From the NCBI GenBank assembly GCA_938017655.1, contig CALIJO010000008.1, positions 1 to 31,185 on the forward strand: a stretch of DNA of 31,185 nucleotides. The letters run 5' to 3'. Under the pieces are notes generated by a model. It ran no database searches. It was not told the DNA's origin and was given only the letters and a program-made list of their open reading frames with translations. The translations under genes were made by a program, and so were the position numbers. This DNA comes from an uncultured Candidatus Saccharibacteria bacterium. Its GTDB lineage: Bacteria; Patescibacteriota; Saccharimonadia; Saccharimonadales; Saccharimonadaceae. Below are positions 7,666 to 15,950 of this stretch, one piece after another. Each line of letters starts with the position of its first letter. Within the stretch, counting starts at the first letter, position 1.

Positions 7666-9171
7666 TTAATTGTTTGTTCCTGCTGAAGTTTTCTGTCCCA
7701 CACATTCTACATCGTCTCTTGCACAATCCTTGGCTGGTGCAGCAAACATGCCTTCCACCTGGAGATAAGAGTCAGTCACGTTTTGACCAGAAGGACCAAA
7801 TGTTAAAATGTGCTTATTCGTAAACTTAAAGAGTTCTGGATCTACATTGATAATCGTTGAGAAGCGCAAAACCAAGTTCGAACTTGAGTCACGACCGTTC
7901 GAAGAATCCGTCACACGAATGCCATTTGGCACCATTAAACATTTGTTCTCTGCCGACCATTTCACATTATCGCCATTCTTTTCACCCTTATAAGTAATAC
8001 AGCTACTTTCAAAATGTGGCACGCTAGAAATTTTACCATCCAATCCCATCGAAGGCGTGTAGATGTAATTTTTTACATTCTTAATTTTCTGCGTGCGAGT
8101 CTTCACACCATTTACTTCCGATTCTGACACTTCTGTATTGGTATCAATCGTGTCTTGGATTCCATCATCTGCTGTACGCATTTTTTCATGCTTATACCAA
8201 AGATCAAACAGTGGACTACGCCAAATCTTTTCATCTGGGATAATCGTCTGAATATCGGTCTTGACTACATCACCATTATTTTCTACATTGCCACTTTTTT
8301 CCGTATTTTCCACATGCTCAACATCGTCTGAAACGTTCGATTTTGTCTTTACTTTCCCGAAGTCGCCATTCAATTTCGTATTTGAAACATCGGAATTATT
8401 ATTTGATTGACTTAAGGCATCCTTCTTTTGATGATCATTTCGTGTTGGATCGCAATCAGTTAATCCACGCTTCCAAATCGCATAAGTATTACCATTATCA
8501 GTCAAAATATTTCCCGCTGAATCCGTTTCCTCAATACACCTTGATGGAATCAAATTCCCTTGTGTATCCACATAACGCCCATAATCATACTTCATCAAAT
8601 TCACTGATTTCTTAAACGACTCTAGTACGCGGTAATCAATATATGGTTCCTCCCCCGCATTCGCCTGGGCATCGAAATTAATCGTCGAGTTCGAAAGATT
8701 CACGTTTAAATCCGAAATCTTAATTGTATCTTTGTTAGTTGGGAAAAGATTTTTTAACACCGGAAAGACTCGTGACAGAACCGAACGCTTATCATTAATG
8801 CTTTTTAGTTTTGCTAACTGGTCCTGAATATTCAAGAAATCTGGCAATTCTGAATACTCCTTAATTGTCGAAGAGAGATTATCAATATGCTTACCTTGGC
8901 TATCAATCGTCAAATCTTGCGTCCCTTTAATCACTGCCAGAAACGCCGTAAAGACTGCTGATCCAATAATTACTAGTACTGAAACAAAAACAATCGTGTT
9001 GCGTAGTTTCATCAACTTCAACATATCGGTCTTAATATCTGGCACCAAATTAATTTCATACTTACCAGTTTGACCCGTCATCATTTCATTGTCATCTTCA
9101 CCAGTGAAAATACTTTTGATCACACCTGGAATATCAGAAAGATGCATGGTTTTAAAATCAATTTTTTTCAT
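7666..9171 (-). CDS. pilN: PilN-like type IV pilus protein, greatly enlarged
   Basis: A 501-residue protein. The cytoplasmic start carries the PilN signature YEINLVPDIK (38-47), which in PilN homologues contacts PilM, followed by a membrane span (58-81) and a coiled-coil-like stretch (85-130). Ordinary PilN is about 190 residues; here some 300 more follow, including an Asn/Ser/Asp/Val-rich low-complexity stretch (about 245-310) and a beta-rich C-terminal region with several cysteines. The extra part is predicted to be extracytoplasmic and may be a surface or adhesion module; this is inference. Its ATG overlaps the pilM TGA stop by one base. Confidence 0.8.
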   Translation of the reverse strand: MKKIDFKTMHLSDIPGVIKSIFTGEDDNEMMTGQTGKYEINLVPDIKTDMLKLMKLRNTIVFVSVLVIIGSAVFTAFLAVIKGTQDLTIDSQGKHIDNLSSTIKEYSELPDFLNIQDQLAKLKSINDKRSVLSRVFPVLKNLFPTNKDTIKISDLNVNLSNSTINFDAQANAGEEPYIDYRVLESFKKSVNLMKYDYGRYVDTQGNLIPSRCIEETDSAGNILTDNGNTYAIWKRGLTDCDPTRNDHQKKDALSQSNNNSDVSNTKLNGDFGKVKTKSNVSDDVEHVENTEKSGNVENNGDVVKTDIQTIIPDEKIWRSPLFDLWYKHEKMRTADDGIQDTIDTNTEVSESEVNGVKTRTQKIKNVKNYIYTPSMGLDGKISSVPHFESSCITYKGEKNGDNVKWSAENKCLMVPNGIRVTDSSNGRDSSSNLVLRFSTIINVDPELFKFTNKHILTFGPSGQNVTDSYLQVEGMFAAPAKDCARDDVECVGQKTSAGTNN

Positions 9172-10217
9172 CAGTCATTGCTCCTTTCTGCAAGTCCAAT
9201 TGCTACGCCAAATTCCGATGCCACTGGTAGTAGTAATTTCTGCTGCTGCTCATTGACGCGTACGTACTGCCATGGATTACCTTGAATTGTCGAAATACCA
9301 GTTTTTACTTCAATATACTCCGCCATTAATGGAATAATACCTGCATATCCTGAAAGAATAATTCCACCAAATTGTGCTCCTGTGTATTTGTTCTGGAAGA
9401 AGCGTACCGACTTGACTAGTTCCATCGTAAAGCCTTCTAAATTACTCGAAAGCGTTTGATAAATTCTACCTTCGAATTGATTTTGCAATAAACCGTATTG
9501 CAGAATAAATTGTTTCGCCTGTGCTTCTGAAATTGAGAGCCCATTCGCTACAGTTTTTACAAAGGCCGAAAGTCCACCTGGGATCGAACGCACTAACCTT
9601 GGTGCACCGAGATACGTTACCACTAAATCTGTGGAATTTGCCCCAAAATCAATAATCATTCTTGCATCGTCCACGCCAATTTGCGATAAAGCCCTCACCA
9701 TGGCAATCGGTTCTGGTTCCTGTGCAATCACATTTAGCCCCAGCATTTCAATATCTTCGAGTCTCTCTTCCGCATAAGCACGATCTGTAGATGAAATCAA
9801 AATCTCTGCCTTCATATTATCATTAGGCGATACTCCAAGCACTGCAAAATCAATCTTCGCATCGTCCACTGCCATCGGAATATACTGATCAGATTCGTAC
9901 TTTACAGTTTTTGCCAATTCCTTCTCTGGAGCATTTGGTACTTCAATAATTGCTGTATAAGTTTTGCGCGCTGGCAAGCCAATCGCGATATTTTTAGTAG
10001 TAATACCCGCCTGTTTTTTGGCACCCAAAATCGTTTCGGCTAATTTCCTACGGCCCTGCTCCGAATCATCCATCGTAATTTTTTGATCCACCGGCACATA
10101 GGCGAATTTTTCCAACACCCAACCCTTCTCAATATCGCCCGACAATTGAATCATGCGAATCGAGTTAGTTCCAATATCCAATGCGAAGAAATCGCCCACA
10201 CCACGTAATAGACTCAT
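9171..10217 (-). CDS. pilM: Type IV pilus actin-like ATPase PilM
   Basis: A 348-residue cytoplasmic protein of the FtsA/PilM actin-like family. Visible are the first phosphate loop FFALDIGTNSIRMIQL, the GLPARKTYTAIIEVP segment, the second phosphate loop MIIDFGANSTDLVV and the IILSGYAGIIPL adenosine motif. PilM forms a ring under the membrane and binds the PilN N-terminus. It heads the pilus run. A TGTTATAAT extended -10 box ends 8 nt before the ATG, so the transcript should have almost no leader. Confidence 0.95.
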   Translation of the reverse strand: MSLLRGVGDFFALDIGTNSIRMIQLSGDIEKGWVLEKFAYVPVDQKITMDDSEQGRRKLAETILGAKKQAGITTKNIAIGLPARKTYTAIIEVPNAPEKELAKTVKYESDQYIPMAVDDAKIDFAVLGVSPNDNMKAEILISSTDRAYAEERLEDIEMLGLNVIAQEPEPIAMVRALSQIGVDDARMIIDFGANSTDLVVTYLGAPRLVRSIPGGLSAFVKTVANGLSISEAQAKQFILQYGLLQNQFEGRIYQTLSSNLEGFTMELVKSVRFFQNKYTGAQFGGIILSGYAGIIPLMAEYIEVKTGISTIQGNPWQYVRVNEQQQKLLLPVASEFGVAIGLAERSND

Positions 10218-10225
10218 ATAACCTT

Positions 10226-10234
10226 ATTATAACA
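10226..10234 (-). promoter_or_regulatory. Promoter of the pilus operon (extended -10)
   Basis: TGT-TATAAT with the -10 hexamer at 10226-10231 (minus strand), 8 nt before the pilM ATG. No good -35 hexamer is seen. The predicted start of transcription is about 2 nt before the ATG. Confidence 0.65.
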
Positions 10235-10261
10235 TAAGCGAAATAGAAATCTTTAATTTTT

Positions 10262-11176
10262 TTACAGGATTTCAATCGACTTTTTACTCTTCAGGAAGCT
10301 AATTTCTCGCACTACCAAATCTTTATATTCGCCCTCTGATTGAATAAAAATTCTCTGCTTTTCTTCAAAGCGAATCGTCTTATTTTTTAATTTTTTCCCT
10401 GGAATTCCACTAAACATAGCCTGCAACATAAAAAACACCATGGCAAAAAAATTATTCAAACGTTGTTCCGTATATAGAAAAGTTTCTCCTAAATAATATT
10501 CCCCGCCCTTCATCAATCTCGCCACATTTTTACCGTTCACCACTAAAATATCTGAATATTTTTGACCATCAACCGTAATATAGTCTTTCTTATGATTCAC
10601 GAAAAACCACATCAAAAGCGTCTTCAAAGAAAAGATTAGATTAAATTTCGATTTTCTCAATTTCCTACGCACTTTTTCATCATCAAAAATTTTCGTCGAT
10701 TCTGCCATCATGCCAATCGTAAAATACGCCAGAGCGTAACGAAAATGCTTTCCATCCATCAAGGCTTCAATCGGGTAAACTTTTTTACCCGAATTTGGCC
10801 GTAAAATCTGAATAATATCGTTAAAATTCCCGTATGGAATTACATAAAATTTCGCCGCCTTACCAGATTGCATAATCCCGTTCACCCCGATTCCTGCCGT
10901 ACCATCACCACCAGCCGTAAGCACCACATCTCCATTCATAATTAATTTCGAGAGTCTCTCCGCATTTTCCTCCAAGGTCGGCGATTCCACATCAAAACGC
11001 AAAAAAGTCATTCCCTTTTGCTGTAAGATAAATTCACGAAGCGGCTTCACCACTTCTTTTTCAACTCGCTTATGACCTGTACTCTTGCAATTACAAACCA
11101 AAATCACTCGCGTTCTTACCCCCGCGAGTTCTTTTAGGCGAATCTTAATATGTTCAAGATCGGCTTTCCTCGACAT
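10262..11176 (-). CDS. Diacylglycerol/lipid kinase-like protein (DAGK catalytic family)
   Basis: A 304-residue soluble protein of the DAGK/YegS/sphingosine-kinase superfamily. The nucleotide-binding GGDGT motif (about 89-93) follows a DVVLTA strand, and PYGNFNDII stands where the family has PlGTaNDfA; the G-to-N change in that loop is slightly unusual. The C-terminal half is the expected beta-rich lipid-facing domain. The substrate (DAG, undecaprenol or another lipid) cannot be named. I chose ATG 11176, one base after the upstream stop and with AAGGG at good distance, over a GTG at 11203 that would overlap the upstream gene by 26 bp. Confidence 0.8.
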   Translation of the reverse strand: MSRKADLEHIKIRLKELAGVRTRVILVCNCKSTGHKRVEKEVVKPLREFILQQKGMTFLRFDVESPTLEENAERLSKLIMNGDVVLTAGGDGTAGIGVNGIMQSGKAAKFYVIPYGNFNDIIQILRPNSGKKVYPIEALMDGKHFRYALAYFTIGMMAESTKIFDDEKVRRKLRKSKFNLIFSLKTLLMWFFVNHKKDYITVDGQKYSDILVVNGKNVARLMKGGEYYLGETFLYTEQRLNNFFAMVFFMLQAMFSGIPGKKLKNKTIRFEEKQRIFIQSEGEYKDLVVREISFLKSKKSIEIL

Positions 11177-11177
11177 T

Positions 11178-11576
11178 TTAATTCCCTTTGCCGTAGATGC
11201 CACCAGGCAAAAGGAAGTTCAAAATTCCCCACATCAAAGCATAAACCAGAAGTCCAATCACAATTTGCATTGCGCGATCCTTCGCTGTTTTGATTTTTCC
11301 TGGATCATTTTGTGAAGTCATATAGAGAAAACCGACATAGGTGAAACCAGCCACCGCACCGACTCCTACCCCGTAAGTCAAAATATTCACTACGCTACCG
11401 ATAACCGAAAAGAAAGCTTTTTCACTATCTCCGTCCGGGCAATTGATGATTGCTGTAGGTATATCTCCACAGCTTCCGGCAAATACTCTAGTTCCCGGTA
11501 AAAACGCAACCGTTGCAACGCAAAGAATTGCCAAAACCGGCAGTAAGTTTAATAATTTTTGACAAAAATTTTTCAT
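11178..11576 (-). CDS. TrbC/VirB2-like small membrane protein
   Basis: About 132 residues: an N-terminal hydrophobic signal (about 8-34, ending near VFAGS), a short exported stretch with two cysteines (SCGDIPTAIINCPDG), and two membrane spans (about 57-80 and 102-125) around a short loop KIKTAKDRA. This is the architecture of TrbC/VirB2 pilin-like proteins of type IV secretion systems. No other T4SS gene is in the window, so a conjugative role is unproven. A TATAAT box (11584-11589) overlaps the farther ATG at 11585, so I prefer the ATG at 11576, 7 nt downstream of the box. Confidence 0.75.
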   Translation of the reverse strand: MKNFCQKLLNLLPVLAILCVATVAFLPGTRVFAGSCGDIPTAIINCPDGDSEKAFFSVIGSVVNILTYGVGVGAVAGFTYVGFLYMTSQNDPGKIKTAKDRAMQIVIGLLVYALMWGILNFLLPGGIYGKGN

Positions 11577-11583
11577 TACTTTC

Positions 11584-11589
11584 ATTATA
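11584..11589 (-). promoter_or_regulatory. -10 box of the VirB2-like gene
   Basis: TATAAT on the minus strand, 7 nt before the ATG at 11576. It overlaps an upstream in-frame ATG at 11585, which would lie before the predicted transcription start. The -35 is weak. Confidence 0.6.
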
Positions 11590-11645
11590 GCGTATCTTGT
11601 GTTTTTCGCACAGTTTCCCGTCCGAAAATCACCCGCTCCCCTATT

Positions 11646-12650
11646 TTAATGTAAATATTCGTGCAGTTTTTTCGTATCTTTGTGTTTACGAAGCTTGGAT
11701 AAGGCCTTCGCCTCAATCTGACGAATGCGTTCACGCGTCACGGAAAATTCCGCGCCCACTTCTTCCAAAGTATGTGGACGACCACCACCAATACCAAAAC
11801 GTAGCTTCACTACTTTTTGCTCACGTTCCGAAAGGCTAGAAAGAATTTCCGCAATTTGCTCTTTTAACATCTGTGCTGCCGCTGCATCTTCTGGCGAAAC
11901 TCGACCTTCATCCTCGATAAAATCACCCAGCACCGAGTCTTCATCATCACCATCGCGACCCACTGTTGCATCGAGTGAAGCGATATCTTGCTTGATTTTC
12001 ATTACATAATCAATCTTTTCCGGTTCCATGCCCATCTCTTTAGCAATTTCTTCCACGGTCGGTTCACGGTTAAGTTCATTGGTTAATTTACGCGTTGCAC
12101 GCAGTACTTTGTTAATCGTTTCCACCATATGTACTGGAATACGAATCGTTCTTGCCTGATCGGCAATCGCACGGGTGATTGCTTGACGAATCCACCAAGT
12201 TGCATAAGTCGAGAATTTAAAACCCTTGTCTGGATCAAATTTCTCTACCGCGCGCAAAAGCCCCGTATTTCCCTCTTGAATCAAATCTAGAAAATCCAAA
12301 CCTCTACCCGAATAACGTTTTGCAATCGAAACCACTAGGCGCATATTGGCTTCTACCATTTTATCTTTGGCTTTTTTCTCACCCTTCACGATGCGATAGG
12401 CCAAATCTACTTCCTCTTCATTCGAAAGTAGTGGAATCTTACCAATTTCACGCAGATATAAACGCACCGAGTCATCAGAGAACTGATCTACGTTCTCTGC
12501 CGTAATCTCGAGATCTTCATCTGTCAAATCATCTTCCGAGACTAAATCATCATATTCCGGCTCTGGCGCACCATCCAGACTAAAAGAGTTGAGAACGTCT
12601 TCTTCCTCATTGATCTTGTTCTTATCTTCTTCCACGACATTTTTTCCCAT
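11646..12650 (-). CDS. rpoD: Primary sigma factor RpoD/SigA
   Basis: A 334-residue sigma-70 housekeeping factor. After an acidic start (1-55), region 1.2 begins at [16 protein letters not shown], region 2 includes [17 protein letters not shown] and [18 protein letters not shown], and the -10 recognition part [15 protein letters not shown] (145-159) is intact. Region 3 starts near [13 protein letters not shown], and region 4.2 carries the helix-turn-helix [20 protein letters not shown] (294-313). Region 1.1 is short compared with E. coli, as in many small genomes. The promoter has a full -35 and -10, and the ATG lies 8 nt after the -10. Confidence 0.97.
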   Translation of the reverse strand: MGKNVVEEDKNKINEEEDVLNSFSLDGAPEPEYDDLVSEDDLTDEDLEITAENVDQFSDDSVRLYLREIGKIPLLSNEEEVDLAYRIVKGEKKAKDKMVEANMRLVVSIAKRYSGRGLDFLDLIQEGNTGLLRAVEKFDPDKGFKFSTYATWWIRQAITRAIADQARTIRIPVHMVETINKVLRATRKLTNELNREPTVEEIAKEMGMEPEKIDYVMKIKQDIASLDATVGRDGDDEDSVLGDFIEDEGRVSPEDAAAAQMLKEQIAEILSSLSEREQKVVKLRFGIGGGRPHTLEEVGAEFSVTRERIRQIEAKALSKLRKHKDTKKLHEYLH

Positions 12651-12658
12651 TGCACCAA

Positions 12659-12687
12659 TTTATATCACAAAAAATCAAACATGTCAA
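12659..12687 (-). promoter_or_regulatory. rpoD promoter, consensus -35 and extended -10
   Basis: TTGACA (12682-12687), a 17-bp spacer ending in TGA, then TATAAA (12659-12664) on the minus strand. The rpoD ATG begins 8 nt after the -10, so the leader is about 2 nt. A weak AAAATC/GATTTT hairpin with a T run just upstream may end the preceding transcript and runs into the -35. Confidence 0.8.
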
Positions 12688-12713
12688 AAAATCTCTCCCT
12701 TGATTTTCTGCTT

Positions 12714-13343
12714 CTACCCCTTTCCCTTATTTTTATCTTTATTCCCAAACGCAATTCTCAAATTTGCTCGCAAAATATTTATCGGATTTTTCATCTCTTG
12801 TCTAACTTTTTGCAAGAAGAGATATCTGTTCGCGTTTTTCTTTTCATTCTCTGGAACCGAAGCATATTCTTCATTGGAATATCTCTCACCCATATGAGAA
12901 CCTATATTTTCTAAGAAACCCTCCTTCACCTGATCAAGCATCGCCAATTCTTCCATCGCTTTTTGTTTTTCTTCTTCACTACTTCTTTTGTCATCAATAA
13001 TATTCTGTAGCTCATTCCTCGAAGCATCGATACGATAAAGCCCAATCCCAAATTCTAACTTCGCATTACCATTAATTGCACGGCCTACATCGGCCTTGAT
13101 TTTATCCAAATTAAATTTCGATTCAAAGGATTTCATCTTCTCAATCGATTCATTGTGCAACTTATTTCGTTCATCAAAAAATGCAAGTTCTGGACTACCA
13201 GCTTCTGGCTTTTCTAATGGCTTCAAAAAGTTTAGATTATCCATCTCTTTATAGCCATTCGCCGCCATTGCCCCACCAAGTGTTTTCAGGTTCTCATAGA
13301 AAAATTTCTCCTCCGCCTGTCTCAATGCCTCTTTTTGTACCAC
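12714..13343 (-). CDS. Hypothetical cytoplasmic helical protein
   Basis: A 209-residue protein with no membrane span or signal. Most of it looks alpha-helical and charged (EKQKAMEELAMLDQVKEGFL), with a central less polar segment LEFGIGLYRIDASRNELQNI. I do not recognise a family. The start is GTG at 13343, two bases after the TAA of the upstream gene, so translation is probably coupled; an ATG lies out of frame at the same spot. A later ATG (MAANGYKEMDN, residue 25) is an alternative start. With its partner it forms a two-gene unit between dnaG and rpoD. Confidence 0.65.
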   Translation of the reverse strand: MVQKEALRQAEEKFFYENLKTLGGAMAANGYKEMDNLNFLKPLEKPEAGSPELAFFDERNKLHNESIEKMKSFESKFNLDKIKADVGRAINGNAKLEFGIGLYRIDASRNELQNIIDDKRSSEEEKQKAMEELAMLDQVKEGFLENIGSHMGERYSNEEYASVPENEKKNANRYLFLQKVRQEMKNPINILRANLRIAFGNKDKNKGKG

Positions 13344-13345
13344 AT

Positions 13346-14188
13346 TTAAAGCTTCGGTTTTACATCAGTCGTACCATTTTCAGTTGTTTTATTTACTTTT
13401 ACCGTCGATGCACTTCCTCCAGGAAAGAACATTGGGCCGCCTACTCCGCCTGTCCAAGAAAAAGTCCTGGTTGGTTTTTTCTCTTTCTTTTCAGAAGCTT
13501 CATTCTCCACTGAAGTTTTCGATTCATTAGTCTTCGCAGAATCTTCCACTGAAGTTTCTGATTTTCCTTCAGTTTTTAGCTCAGTCTTATCTTCAGTTTT
13601 TCCCTCGGTTTCCTTTTCAGTCTTTTCTTTAGTCTCGGCCTCAGCCTTTTCCTCGCCCGATTTTCCACCAAACAGCTGATAAACCCGCTCATCCATTTCA
13701 CGAGCTTTCTTTATTTCTTCTATTCTTTCGGAACTCTCGACTAAGCGCTGTGAAAAACTCTCCATCAACTTCATTTTTTCGTCTCGTGGCAGTTCCTTAT
13801 CTTGGCTAAGGCTTCTCAAAGAATCTTTACTCTCTTCGAGGTGACGATTTTGGATTTCAAGGTCCTTCTCGCGTTCCGCCTCATTCGTCTCACGGTTTTC
13901 ATAAATATCATAAAGCTTCGTCAATTTAGTTTCAACTAAGTCCAACGCATGCTTCTTAGTTTTATAATCATCAAAACCCAGCTTCCCCTCCATTTTCATC
14001 CGCTCAATCATATCACGACGGTCCGCGATTTGATGCATCTTCATCTCAAAAATTTCCGCCCCGGTCTTTGGCTTTTCTGAATTTTTCTCTGCCTCAAAAT
14101 TCTTCACCGGATTTTGCTCCGCCGTAAAGTTACCCGTTTTTTCCACTCCACCTCCTGGAGCCGCACTGCCTAATTTATTTGGATTCAT
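13346..14188 (-). CDS. Hypothetical coiled-coil protein with low-complexity KTE-rich tail
   Basis: A 280-residue soluble protein. The middle (about 45-175) is strongly helical and coiled-coil-like, ending EMDERVYQLFGGKSG. Residues about 180-240 are a Glu/Lys/Thr-rich low-complexity stretch made of imperfect short repeats (KTEKETEGKTEDKTELKTEG), and the end is Gly/Pro/aromatic-rich (FSWTGGVGGPMFFPGG). No known domain is recognised. GAGGA lies 12 bases before the ATG, rather far, and TATACT at 14217-14222 could be the -10 box. Confidence 0.65.
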   Translation of the reverse strand: MNPNKLGSAAPGGGVEKTGNFTAEQNPVKNFEAEKNSEKPKTGAEIFEMKMHQIADRRDMIERMKMEGKLGFDDYKTKKHALDLVETKLTKLYDIYENRETNEAEREKDLEIQNRHLEESKDSLRSLSQDKELPRDEKMKLMESFSQRLVESSERIEEIKKAREMDERVYQLFGGKSGEEKAEAETKEKTEKETEGKTEDKTELKTEGKSETSVEDSAKTNESKTSVENEASEKKEKKPTRTFSWTGGVGGPMFFPGGSASTVKVNKTTENGTTDVKPKL

Positions 14189-14298
14189 TATTATTTTAAT
14201 TCCTCAAATTAAATTAAGTATAACGCTTATTTTAATCTTAATCAACCAGCCAACCTCAAAAAATGCCGACAAAATCTAACTCCCGCCTCACACTTTTT

Positions 14299-15912
14299 CT
14301 AGCCTAAACGCTCAATTTCCTTCAAAATTTCCGTCATTCGCTCTTCGTCTTCACAAGATTCAAGCTCTAAAATCAATTGTTTCTTTTTCTCTTTATTACG
14401 TTCCACCGCGTAGCGTTGACGCAGTTCCTGACTTAATTTCGAAAGTTCTGTTTCAGCTTTTTTCGCAAATTTTTCCTCAAAAATTAACGACAATTCTTCC
14501 AGCTTCACTTCATCCGTCGGAATTTCCAAATCAATCTCCGCTCCTGCCGTTCCCCCATAAACCAAAATTGCGAGTAAATCATTTTCGAGTATTTTCAGAA
14601 TACTCGGTGAAGCCGCCTCGTTCACTTCTTTCACCGGCTTAAGCCTCACAGTTTCCACCTGGACTTTTTTCTCTTTCAAGTCTTCCACTGTCACTTCCAA
14701 TTTTCGTGCCACCATCTGCTCGTAATGTTTACGCTCCACCGGGTCCTGAATTTCCACAATCAATTTCATCGCCAAATCCGAATATTGTTTCTTCCCCATT
14801 CCGGTACGCAAATTACATCGAATTTCATATTTTCCTAGCACCCAGTCAATCGCTGGCACTGGCTTCATCACACATTCTCGCCACTTTTCTGGTGCCGAAC
14901 GAATCAATTCATCCGGGTCTTTCGCCTTATCATAATCCGATACCACCGACAAAGAAATCCCCAATTTACTTGCCATCAAAATCGCTCGCTCGGTCGCCGC
15001 TACCCCAGCCGCATCGCCATCATAGGCTAAACGAATATCCGAAGTCAGCCGCGCTAAAATCTTCAAATGGTTTTCTGTCATTGCCGTACCAGAAGTCGCC
15101 ACCGCCTCCTGCACCCCCGCCTGATGCGACGAAATCACATCCATATTCCCTTCCACAATCACACAAAAACCATTTTCCCTAATCGCTTTTTTCGCCAAAT
15201 TTAAACCAAAAATAAATCGACCCTTATTAAATAATAGAGTTTCCGAAGTATTCAAATATTTTGGCTCACCAGCCTCCGTAATTCTCCCTGTAAAACCAAT
15301 CACATTATCGGAACTTGCATCAATAAACGGAATCATCATCCTACCACGGAAAAAATCTCCACCAAAGCGATTCATCAAGCCCGCCTCTTTAATTTCCGCT
15401 TCCTTATAGCCACGTTTTTTCAAAAAATTTACCAAAAAATCTTTCCCACTCGGCGCATAGCCAATTCGAAACTTCAAAATCGAATTACGATCTAAATTTC
15501 TCTGATAAAATACATAATCTCGTATTTTTTCATTTTTCACTAGGCATGCTTGATAAAATTTCGTCGCCAGCTCCAAAATTTCTCGCATCTTCATCTTTGT
15601 GCGGGATACTTGCATGTCTCCATTCGAGTATTTTTTTAACTCCACCCCCGCTTTCGCCGCTAATTTTTCCAAAGCTTCCGGAAAACTAATTCCCTCTACC
15701 TCCATTACAAACGAGAAAATATCCCCACCTTTATTCGCCGAGAAATCATGCCAAATCCCCTTATCTGGTGAAACCATAAACGAAGGTGTTTTATCGACAC
15801 CCCAAGGTGAATGTCCCTTCAGATTTGCACCACTTCGCTTCAGCTCAATATATTCCGATACCACATCTTCGATCGGCAGCCTGGCTCGAATTTCCTCCTT
15901 CGCATCTTGCAT
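14299..15912 (-). CDS. dnaG: DNA primase DnaG lacking its zinc ligands
   Basis: A 537-residue primase that makes RNA primers at the fork. The order is an N-terminal CHC2-type domain (about 1-95), a catalytic core with TGRITEAGEPKYLNTSETLLF, TOPRIM motifs VIVEGNMDVI (E254) and LAYDGDAAG (D298, D300), KDPDELI, and a helical helicase-binding C-terminus. The four zinc ligands (CPFH...CxxC) are absent: the equivalent segments read HSPWGVDKTPSF and WHDFSANKGG. The rest of the domain aligns well, so this is a substituted zinc domain, not a deletion. The ATG follows a TGTTATAAT box by 6 nt. Confidence 0.95.
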   Translation of the reverse strand: MQDAKEEIRARLPIEDVVSEYIELKRSGANLKGHSPWGVDKTPSFMVSPDKGIWHDFSANKGGDIFSFVMEVEGISFPEALEKLAAKAGVELKKYSNGDMQVSRTKMKMREILELATKFYQACLVKNEKIRDYVFYQRNLDRNSILKFRIGYAPSGKDFLVNFLKKRGYKEAEIKEAGLMNRFGGDFFRGRMMIPFIDASSDNVIGFTGRITEAGEPKYLNTSETLLFNKGRFIFGLNLAKKAIRENGFCVIVEGNMDVISSHQAGVQEAVATSGTAMTENHLKILARLTSDIRLAYDGDAAGVAATERAILMASKLGISLSVVSDYDKAKDPDELIRSAPEKWRECVMKPVPAIDWVLGKYEIRCNLRTGMGKKQYSDLAMKLIVEIQDPVERKHYEQMVARKLEVTVEDLKEKKVQVETVRLKPVKEVNEAASPSILKILENDLLAILVYGGTAGAEIDLEIPTDEVKLEELSLIFEEKFAKKAETELSKLSQELRQRYAVERNKEKKKQLILELESCEDEERMTEILKEIERLG

Positions 15913-15918
15913 AATATA

Positions 15919-15927
15919 ATTATAACA
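15919..15927 (-). promoter_or_regulatory. dnaG promoter (extended -10)
   Basis: TGT-TATAAT on the minus strand (hexamer 15919-15924), 6 nt before the dnaG ATG, giving a predicted leaderless mRNA. It lies back to back with the plus-strand promoter at 15936-15944. Confidence 0.7.
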
Positions 15928-15935
15928 AACCTCTA

Positions 15936-15944
15936 TGCTATAAT
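15936..15944 (+). promoter_or_regulatory. Promoter of the 220-aa membrane protein gene (extended -10)
   Basis: TGC-TATAAT with the hexamer at 15939-15944, then 6 nt to the ATG at 15951, again predicting a leaderless mRNA. The -35 region would overlap the dnaG -10 box on the other strand. Confidence 0.7.
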
Positions 15945-15950
15945 TAAAGC

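Noticed and set aside
11174..11203. GTG start at 11203 for the lipid kinase gene
   Set aside because: It would overlap the upstream gene by 26 bp; the ATG at 11176 has AAGGG upstream and directly follows the stop.
14706..15182. A 158-codon plus-strand open frame
   Set aside because: It lies opposite the conserved catalytic core of dnaG and has a low-complexity Ser/Pro composition.
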